A program made the translations under genes and the position numbers. A model generated the notes under the pieces. The model saw nothing but the letters and a program-made list of their open reading frames with translations, was not told the DNA's origin and ran no database searches. From assembly GCA_964542425.1 (NCBI GenBank), contig CAZIUB010000043.1:1-11797 (forward strand): 11,797 nt of DNA, given 5' to 3'. Of the stretch, positions 1 through 7,563 are shown piece after piece; the stretch's first letter is position 1, and each line of letters starts with the position of its first letter. The DNA is from Dongia_A sp964542425 (GTDB lineage Bacteria; Pseudomonadota; Alphaproteobacteria; Dongiales; Dongiaceae).

Positions 1-1
1 G

Positions 2-103
2 CCCTGCGGTTCGAAAAAATTCATTCAGAACCTGGAGAAGCTGACGGGGCGAACGCTACGGTACCGACCACGGGGACGACCGAAGAAAGAGGATGGTGAA
101 TAA
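2..103 (+). CDS. C-terminal end of a RAYT / IS200-like (Y1) transposase, partial
   Basis: Only the last 33 codons and the TAA stop are in the window; the gene runs off the left edge. The translation includes the stretch KKFIQNLEKLTGRTL followed by RYRPRGRPKK. This resembles the conserved tail of REP-associated tyrosine transposases (a GSxxF motif, then LExLTGRxL, then a basic RGRPKK end), as I remember that family. The catalytic HUH motif and tyrosine would lie upstream and cannot be seen. Directly after the stop comes AAGGGTAGCGTCCCCTTTTTT, the type of short end sequence often found beside such genes. The reading frame is antisense to the last codons of trmFO, so the two genes overlap tail to tail. 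The call rests on the tail motif only. Confidence 0.62.
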   Translation, partial: PCGSKKFIQNLEKLTGRTLRYRPRGRPKKEDGE

Positions 104-1502
104 GGGTAGCGTCCCCTTTTTTGGACTCTTCACGGGCTAACCACGATCCCAGATCCGATAGCGCGCGGCGCGCCAGCCTCGGTTTGCGCTCGGATTTCCA
201 GGCGTGGATTTCGGCCTTGGTCGCGCCATCGGGCGCCGCGATCTCCGGGAACAATCCGAAATTGACGTTCATCGGCTGAAAACTATCGGCCGCCGCGTGG
301 CACGTGACATGGCGTAAGAGCGCGCCTAGGGCCGTCGTCGCCGGCGGCGGGCGGATTTCGTGGCCCAGTCGCTCGGCGGCGGCGAATCTTCCGGCGAGCA
401 GCCCCATGGCGGCACTTTCGACATAGCCCTCGACCCCGGTGATTTGCCCCGCGAACCGCAGGCGCGGATGCTTCTTCAGGCGCAAGGTTCCATCCAAGAG
501 GCGCGGCGAATTGATGAAGGTGTTGCGATGCAGGCCCCCAAGCCTTGCGAATTCCGCCTGCTCCAATCCCGGGATCATGCGGAAAATCCGCACCTGCTCC
601 GCGTGCTTCAGCTTGGTTTGGAACCCGACCATGTTGAAAAGTGTGCCGAGCGCGTTGTCCTGGCGAAGTTGCACGACCGCATAGGGCCGCCTTTGTGCGC
701 GCGGGTCGAAGAGGCCAATCGGTTTCATCGGCCCGTAGCGCAGAGTCTCCGGCCCACGCTCGGCCATCACCTCGATCGGCAGGCAGCCCTCGAAATAGGG
801 CGTGGATTTCTCCCATTCCTTGAACTCGCCCTTCTCGCCGGCAAGGAGGGCGGCCACGAATTCGCGATACGGCTCCTTGTCCAGCGGGCAATTGATATAA
901 TCGCCGCCCGTATCGCCGGTGGCGCTCTCGTCCCAGCGCGATTGGCGCCAGGCCTTGTCCATGTTGATCGAGTCGCGATGCACGATGGGAGCGATGGCGT
1001 CGAAGAAGCTCAGCGCTTCCTCGCCGGTCAAGTGCCGGATCGCCGCCGCCAGCGAGGGCGAAGTGAGCGGTCCGGTGGCGACGATTACGCTCTCCCATTC
1101 TTCGGGCGGCAGGCCGGGGACTTCCTCGCGCACGAGTTCGATCAGTCCGTGGCCGGCGATCCGGCTAGTGATCTCGGCCGCGAACCCGACCCGGTCCACC
1201 GCCAGCGCGCCGCCCGCCGGCAGCCGGTGCCGATCCGCGCTCTCCAGCACGATCGAGCCCGCGCGGCGCATCTCCTCGTGCAGCAAGCCGACGGCGTTGT
1301 TCATGAAATCGTCGGAGCGCAGCGAATTGGAACAGACGAGTTCGGCCAGATCGCCGGTCTGGTGGGCTTCGGTCGGGCGCTTGGGCCGCATTTCATGGAG
1401 CCGAACGGCGATACCTGACTTGGCCAATTGCCAGGCGGCCTCCGAGCCGGCAAGGCCGCCGCCGATGATGTGAACGGGCCGTCCACGTTGTTCAGCGCTC
1501 AT
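21..1502 (-). CDS. trmFO: Methylenetetrahydrofolate--tRNA-(uracil-5-)-methyltransferase TrmFO
   Basis: A cytoplasmic flavoprotein that methylates U54 of the tRNA T-loop to ribothymidine, using 5,10-methylenetetrahydrofolate as carbon donor and FAD/NAD(P)H as reductant. The N-terminus has the FAD-binding Rossmann motif GGGLAGSEAAW (residues 14-24) followed by LHEMRP. The family signature ELVCSNSLRSDDF holds a conserved cysteine. HRDSINMDKAW, GGDYINCPLDKEPY and the late FAD motif FAGQITGVEGYVESAAMG are also typical. At 493 residues it is longer than the roughly 450-470 I expect. The last 31 residues, after SWLAREESKK, are encoded by DNA that looks like the end of a RAYT element (24-116) and do not look like TrmFO. 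The start ATG at 1502 places the Rossmann strand at the usual distance from the N-terminus; its ribosome binding site is weak. It is divergent from the RidA-family gene across about 190 bp. Confidence 0.95.
   Translation of the reverse strand: MSAEQRGRPVHIIGGGLAGSEAAWQLAKSGIAVRLHEMRPKRPTEAHQTGDLAELVCSNSLRSDDFMNNAVGLLHEEMRRAGSIVLESADRHRLPAGGALAVDRVGFAAEITSRIAGHGLIELVREEVPGLPPEEWESVIVATGPLTSPSLAAAIRHLTGEEALSFFDAIAPIVHRDSINMDKAWRQSRWDESATGDTGGDYINCPLDKEPYREFVAALLAGEKGEFKEWEKSTPYFEGCLPIEVMAERGPETLRYGPMKPIGLFDPRAQRRPYAVVQLRQDNALGTLFNMVGFQTKLKHAEQVRIFRMIPGLEQAEFARLGGLHRNTFINSPRLLDGTLRLKKHPRLRFAGQITGVEGYVESAAMGLLAGRFAAAERLGHEIRPPPATTALGALLRHVTCHAAADSFQPMNVNFGLFPEIAAPDGATKAEIHAWKSERKPRLARRALSDLGSWLAREESKKGDATLIHHPLSSVVPVVGTVAFAPSASPGSE
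101..122. mobile_element. Probable right end of the RAYT-type element
   Basis: Read on the minus strand this is AAAAAAGGGGACGCTACCC followed by TTA. It is an A-run plus GGGGAC...CCC motif of the kind seen at borders of RAYT/IS200-like elements in environmental genomes. It sits just after the transposase stop and coincides with the point where TrmFO similarity appears to end. The exact border is inferred; no second end is in the window to compare it with. Confidence 0.4.
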
Positions 1503-1693
1503 CAGGCTGGCTTACCGACGCAAGGGGCCGGCGGCAAGGGATGTTTCGGATTTGGCGAAAATGCGGTCGGGATGCCTGGAATTGCTTTAAGCGCCGGGGT
1601 TTGATAGCAAGAGCTCACAGAATGCGGCAGGATGGACTTTCCGGGGGATTTGAGCAATGATTCAACATCTTGCTTCGAATCTAAGGCAAACGA
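1503..1693. promoter_or_regulatory. Divergent intergenic region between trmFO and the RidA-family gene
   Basis: About 190 bp, somewhat richer in A+T towards the right. It must hold the promoters of both divergent genes unless they are read from outside. One weak plus-strand candidate is TTGCTT, 17 bases, TAGCAA (about 1583-1611), but the match to the -10 consensus is poor. I see no clear operator, riboswitch or strong hairpin. Confidence 0.3.
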
Positions 1694-2089
1694 ATGCCCG
1701 TCGAGCGATTGAATCCGGCCAGCGCGCCGCCGCCCTTCAGCCGGTATTCCCAGGCCGTGCTTGCCCCCGGCGGCTATCGGTGGTTGCACATTTCAGGGCA
1801 GGTCGGCTGCGACCAGGAACAACGGATTGCCGATGGTTTCGAGGCGCAGGCGCGGTTGGCCTGGGCCAATCTGATCGTCGTCCTCGAATCCGCCGGGTTT
1901 TCGCTCCTTGATTTAGTCAAGGTCAATGTTCTATTGACACGTCGCGAGGATGTCGCCGCCTCGCGCAGGATCCGCGACGAAGCGTTGAGGGACGCGGAAC
2001 CGGCCAGTACCTTGATGATCATTTCCGGCTTGGCCGGACCGGACATGCTGATCGAAGTAGAGGGGGTGGCTGCCCAAGCCGCGACATGA
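1694..2089 (+). CDS. RidA-family (YjgF/YER057c/UK114) protein lacking the catalytic Arg
   Basis: A 131-residue protein of the small trimeric Rid fold. Family features are YSQAV at 18-22, HISGQVG at 32-38, a Q/A-rich helix ending in NL at 59-60, DLVKVNVLLTR at 73-83, PASTL at 103-107 and LIEVEGVA near the end. RidA proper removes reactive 2-aminoacrylate/enamines made by PLP enzymes, and needs an arginine in the motif PAR (Arg105 in E. coli). Here that motif reads PAS, so the residue is Ser105. Enamine/imine deaminase activity is therefore doubtful, and the protein more likely belongs to an Rid subgroup of unknown function. The ATG at 1694 has AAGG about 9 bases upstream. The stop overlaps the PilZ start (ATGA), which implies translational coupling. 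I give no symbol because ridA would overstate the function. Confidence 0.88.
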   Translation: MPVERLNPASAPPPFSRYSQAVLAPGGYRWLHISGQVGCDQEQRIADGFEAQARLAWANLIVVLESAGFSLLDLVKVNVLLTRREDVAASRRIRDEALRDAEPASTLMIISGLAGPDMLIEVEGVAAQAAT

Positions 2090-2364
2090 CCGACGATTCA
2101 CAGAAACCCGCCGAAGGCGATAGCCGGCGCGCCGATTTCCGGCGCCGCGTGATCAAGGGCGGCAAGATCGTTTACAACAAACGCCAGACCGTGATCGATT
2201 GCTCGATCCGGGATCTCACCCCTGGCGGTGCCAAGCTGACCACCATGAGCCCGCAATCCCTGCCCAGGAACTTCCAGCTGGAATTCATGGACGGCAATGT
2301 GCGCAGCTGCGAATTGCGCTGGGGCCAGGGTATGGTCTTCGGGGTCAAATTCCTCGATCCCTAG
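2086..2364 (+). CDS. Small single-domain PilZ protein
   Basis: A 92-residue protein that is almost entirely one PilZ domain, the c-di-GMP binding beta-barrel. The arginine motif RRADFRRR is at residues 14-21 (RxxxR as R15/R19). The second motif appears as DLTPGGA at 43-49, a DxTxxG variant of (D/N)xSxxG. The end WGQGMVFGVKF is typical of the last barrel strands. There is no signal peptide, membrane segment or output domain, so if it binds c-di-GMP it would act as an adaptor; its target cannot be read from sequence. The first 4 bases overlap the end of the RidA-family gene, so the two probably form a coupled pair. The TAG stop (2362-2364) is the CTAG at the left border of the palindromic element that follows. 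Confidence 0.85.
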   Translation: MTDDSQKPAEGDSRRADFRRRVIKGGKIVYNKRQTVIDCSIRDLTPGGAKLTTMSPQSLPRNFQLEFMDGNVRSCELRWGQGMVFGVKFLDP

Positions 2365-2519
2365 TGGTCCGATTCTGTGAGACGCGTACCCTTGAAAGGT
2401 ACGCGTCTCACAGGTGAATCGGCCCACAGAACCAACTATGCCAGTGGTATTCAGCTACCGGCAGATGAATCCGCCGTGGGATTCATTTGTCGGAACCACA
2501 CCACCAGAACTAGACCACT
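2361..2519. repeat. Composite double-hairpin element bounded by CTAG (copy A)
   Basis: The whole gap between two convergent genes is inverted-repeat DNA. Hairpin 1: CTGTGAGACGCGTACC (2375-2390) and its exact complement GGTACGCGTCTCACAG (2398-2413) form a 16-bp stem with a 7-nt loop. It is flanked by GTGGTCCGATTC (2364-2375) against GAATCGGCCCAC (2416-2427), 11 of 12 paired. Hairpin 2: CCGGCAGATGAATCC (2458-2472) pairs with GGATTCATTTGTCGG (2479-2493) with two G-T pairs, flanked by GTGGT (2444-2448) and ACCAC (2495-2499). The outermost ends are CTAG plus TGGTC on the left and CTAG plus ACCACT on the right (AGTGGTC 2363-2369 / GACCACT 2513-2519). Related ends recur after gyrA. No T-run follows either hairpin on either strand. 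It could be a non-autonomous mobile palindromic repeat, or an RNA-level 3'-end structure for both genes. Confidence 0.75.
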
Positions 2520-3148
2520 TGCTCGATCCCCTCGGCGGCGAGCATGCGCGCATAGGGCGGCAGGGCGACGATGGTCGCCACCAATTGCCGCGGATTGAGA
2601 TGCGTGATCGCCGGCTGGGCCATCTTTCGGGTCCAGCGCGCGAGCATCGCCAGATAGATGTCGCAGACATAGGGATCGGCGCCGCACAAATACGGCCCCT
2701 GCGCGACCAGGCGTGAATCCAGGAATTCCCACATGCGATCGAGGCGATCCTGCGCCTTCTGCCTGAGTTGCGCCTGCTTGGCTTCGCCCGCGATGTAGTG
2801 ATCGGTTTCCCAATACTGCATCAACGCCTCCTGCACGGTGTTGGTGAGATAGGCCATCCATTGCAGGAAGGGACCGCGCTGCGGGCTGTCAAGCGGGGGC
2901 GCCAGCCGGGCCTCCGGGTGGCGTTCGGCCAGGAACAGGTAGATCGCCGCCGATTCATGCATCACCTGATCCTTCTCGTGGACCAGCGTCGGCACCCGCG
3001 CATGGGGATTGAGCCGCGGATAATCGGGCTCAAGCTGTCCGCCATGATCGAGATCGACCTTGACCAGTTCGAACTCGGCGCCGATTTCCTCGAGTGCTGC
3101 GTGCGGGGCCATGTTGGCGCCCCCGGGTGACCAATACAGGCGGTACAT
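2510..3148 (-). CDS. Glutathione S-transferase family protein
   Basis: A 212-residue soluble protein with the two-domain GST layout. The N-terminal thioredoxin fold (about 1-85) contains YWSPGGANMAPHAALEEIG, the cis-proline motif RVPTL and the glutathione-contacting ESAAIYLFLAERHP. An all-helical domain with YLCGADPYVCDIYLAMLARW follows. The N-terminus aligns with beta-class bacterial GSTs (E. coli GstA: YKPGACSLASH), but the active-site cysteine position is alanine here; Ser7 is the nearest candidate. The substrate is unknown. I chose the ATG at 3148 because GGAGAGG stands about 9 bases upstream; an earlier in-frame ATG at 3166 lacks this. It starts 23 bp after the uvrA stop on the same strand, so it is probably co-transcribed with uvrA. 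Its TAG stop is the CTAG at the right border of palindromic copy A. Confidence 0.88.
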   Translation of the reverse strand: MYRLYWSPGGANMAPHAALEEIGAEFELVKVDLDHGGQLEPDYPRLNPHARVPTLVHEKDQVMHESAAIYLFLAERHPEARLAPPLDSPQRGPFLQWMAYLTNTVQEALMQYWETDHYIAGEAKQAQLRQKAQDRLDRMWEFLDSRLVAQGPYLCGADPYVCDIYLAMLARWTRKMAQPAITHLNPRQLVATIVALPPYARMLAAEGIEQVV

Positions 3149-3171
3149 GCGTGGCCCCTCTCCCATGGCAA

Positions 3172-6063
<2,892 letters not shown>

Positions 6064-6237
6064 TTTCCATACGTTCCCGGATAGGCTGAATTGGCTAGCG
6101 CGGATTCATGCGCCCTGTAAAGCCCGTGATCAATGCGAGACCCCTTTTCACGGCCTGGCGAAGGGTGTTAAGTGTCGCCAGACTGCGGCCAATGGGAACG
6201 CGGCCGGCGCAATATCGTCGAAACAGGGGCGGCAACG
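6064..6237. promoter_or_regulatory. Divergent uvrA-ssb control region
   Basis: This 174-bp segment must carry outward promoters for uvrA (minus) and ssb (plus). Candidate boxes are poor: on the minus strand TTTACA, 17 bases, CTAGCC; on the plus strand TTCACG, 16 bases, TAAGTG ahead of ssb. I looked for the alphaproteobacterial LexA box (GTTC-N7-GTTC or its complement) and the E. coli-type CTGT-N8-ACAG, and found neither in good form. SOS control is therefore not supported by sequence here. The ssb ribosome binding site AGGGGCGG (about 6224-6232) is at the right end. Confidence 0.4.
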
Positions 6238-6738
6238 ATGGCAGGCAGTGTCAACAAGGTCATATTGATCGGCAATCTGGGGCGAGATCCGGAAATCCGC
6301 TCGACCCAGGATGGAACCCGCGTCGGCAATCTTTCGCTGGCGACCTCGGAAACGTGGCGCGACCGCACTTCCGGCGAACGGCGCGAGCGCACCGAATGGC
6401 ATCGTGTGGTGGTGTTCAACGACCGCCTGGTCGATGTCTGCGAGAAGTACCTGAAGAAGGGCTCGAAAATCTACATCGAGGGCCAGTTGCAGACCCGCAA
6501 ATGGACCGACCAATCGGGCCAGGAGCGCTACACGGCCGAAATCGTGCTGCAGAAATACCGCGGCGAGATCACCATGCTGGACGCTCGCGGCGCCGGGGCC
6601 GGTGGCGGGGCCGCCGGTGATACCGATGCACCGTCGGAGGCAGGCGCTTCAGGCGGCCAAGGCGCGGGCGGTGGTGGCGGTGCCGGCGGCGGTGCTCAGC
6701 GCTCCGGCGGCGATCTGGACGACGATATTCCGTTCTAG
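6238..6738 (+). CDS. ssb: Single-stranded DNA-binding protein
   Basis: A 166-residue SSB that coats single-stranded DNA in replication, repair and recombination, normally as a tetramer. The OB fold fills about residues 1-112: it begins VNKVILIGNLGRDPEIR, then has WHRVVVFNDRL, GSKIYIEGQLQTRKW and a strand ending near GEITML. A Gly/Ala-rich flexible linker follows, and the protein ends in DDDIPF, the acidic tail that docks partner proteins. I chose the ATG at 6238 because AGGGGCGG is correctly spaced before it and the product begins MAGSVNKV as in related SSBs. The longer in-frame start at 6172 would add 22 unlikely residues from the control region. It is the first plus-strand gene after the divergent uvrA, with the cupin gene and gyrA downstream. 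Confidence 0.97.
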   Translation: MAGSVNKVILIGNLGRDPEIRSTQDGTRVGNLSLATSETWRDRTSGERRERTEWHRVVVFNDRLVDVCEKYLKKGSKIYIEGQLQTRKWTDQSGQERYTAEIVLQKYRGEITMLDARGAGAGGGAAGDTDAPSEAGASGGQGAGGGGGAGGGAQRSGGDLDDDIPF

Positions 6739-6800
6739 GCCGCGTATCCTCCCTCGCCATCCGTTCTCCTTCGAAATTGCGCGGTGACGGCGCTTCCGCG

Positions 6801-7280
6801 ATGCAAGAAAAACTCGGAACATGCGCGATCGAGGCGGCGTCGGCGCCCCTTCGCGCCAGGCCTTCCAACTATCCCGAGCCTTTCTTTTCGCGCATGGCGG
6901 GCCGCGAGAAGCGTCCGCTTGGCGATCTCTTTGGGTTGAAGAATTTCGGCGTCAACCTGACGCGGCTGGCGCCTGGTGGCGAATCGGCGCTCCTCCATCG
7001 CCACAGCAAGCAGGACGAATTCATCTATGTCTTGCAGGGTATCCCCACCCTCGTCACCGAGGATGGCGAAGAGATTTTGCGCCCGGGCATGTGCGCGGGG
7101 TTCGCCGCCGGCGGCAAGGCCCATCAGCTCGTCAACCGGACGCGCCAAGACGTCATTTATCTTGAAATCGGCGATCGCACTCCCGGCGACGAGAGCTTCT
7201 ATCCCTCGGACGACATCCAGGCGACGCTCGGCCCCGACGGAAACTGGATGTTCTCGCACAAGGACGGCACGCCGTATTGA
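6801..7280 (+). CDS. Cupin-domain protein, function unknown
   Basis: A 159-residue protein with one central cupin domain. Motif 1 fits G(X)5HXH(X)4E(X)6G exactly: GESALLHRHSKQDE begins at Gly60, with His66, His68 and Glu73 as metal ligands and Gly80 closing it. Motif 2 is GMCAGFAAGGKAHQLVN, with His108 as the fourth ligand and alanine where the motif usually has proline. All four ligands are present, so a metal-binding site is likely. The family spans dioxygenases, isomerases and sugar-binding proteins, and nothing here fixes the substrate. The N-terminal 50 residues and the C-terminal end (SFYPSDDIQ ... GTPY) resemble small proteobacterial cupins that bind or modify small molecules. I chose ATG 6801; an in-frame TTG at 6777 is possible, and neither has a strong ribosome binding site. 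It lies about 60 bp after ssb. Confidence 0.85.
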   Translation: MQEKLGTCAIEAASAPLRARPSNYPEPFFSRMAGREKRPLGDLFGLKNFGVNLTRLAPGGESALLHRHSKQDEFIYVLQGIPTLVTEDGEEILRPGMCAGFAAGGKAHQLVNRTRQDVIYLEIGDRTPGDESFYPSDDIQATLGPDGNWMFSHKDGTPY

Positions 7281-7300
7281 AGGTCCGAAGGCTAGGGTGG

Positions 7301-7322
7301 CCGGCCCCCTCTCGGGCCGGGC
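7301..7322 (+). terminator. GC-rich hairpin after the cupin gene, possible terminator
   Basis: GCCGGCCC (7301-7308) and GGGCCGGC (7315-7322) form a perfect 8-bp stem with a 6-nt loop, 20 bp after the cupin stop. No T-run follows, so it is not a classic intrinsic terminator. It may mark the 3' end of the ssb-cupin transcript with help from Rho. Confidence 0.35.
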
Positions 7323-7470
7323 TCGCCAGGCCCCTCGATCGGCGCCCCGAGGACCCGAATCGGCGAGTGCCTGGACGAGATGTAGGGCCAGGGACGCGAC
7401 CCCCGGCGCGAGCCCACAGGCCGGCAGCCAACACATTGATCTAGCAATGGAAAATAAGAGTTTCCGAATG

Positions 7471-7499
7471 TTGTGGCGGGGCCGCGAATCTGATACCTA
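7471..7499 (+). promoter_or_regulatory. Candidate gyrA promoter
   Basis: The 283-bp gap between the cupin gene and gyrA holds no gene. Its left part is very GC-rich; its right part has a short A+T-rich patch (about 7433-7470). TTGTGG (7471-7476) and TACCTA (7494-7499) stand 17 bases apart, about 65 bp before the chosen gyrA start. The spacing is right, but both boxes match the sigma-70 consensus only partly. Confidence 0.3.
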
Positions 7500-7563
7500 A
7501 AAGCGCTCCGGACAACTCCATGTCCCTACCCAAGTCTTGCCCCGCCGCGATCATCGGATCACC

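Noticed and set aside
360..1418. 352-codon open frame on the plus strand opposite trmFO
   Set aside because: Antisense shadow of trmFO with low-complexity composition and no recognisable motif.
2375..2413. Hairpin 1 of copy A as a plain bidirectional intrinsic terminator
   Set aside because: No T-run follows on either strand, and the related ends after gyrA point to a repeat family. It may still affect RNA 3' ends.
6172..6237. Earlier in-frame ssb start adding 22 residues
   Set aside because: The added residues are unlike any SSB N-terminus, and the good ribosome binding site is placed for the ATG at 6238.
6064..6237. LexA/SOS operator between uvrA and ssb
   Set aside because: GTTC and GAAC occur singly, but no GTTC-N7-GTTC or CTGT-N8-ACAG pair of acceptable quality is present.
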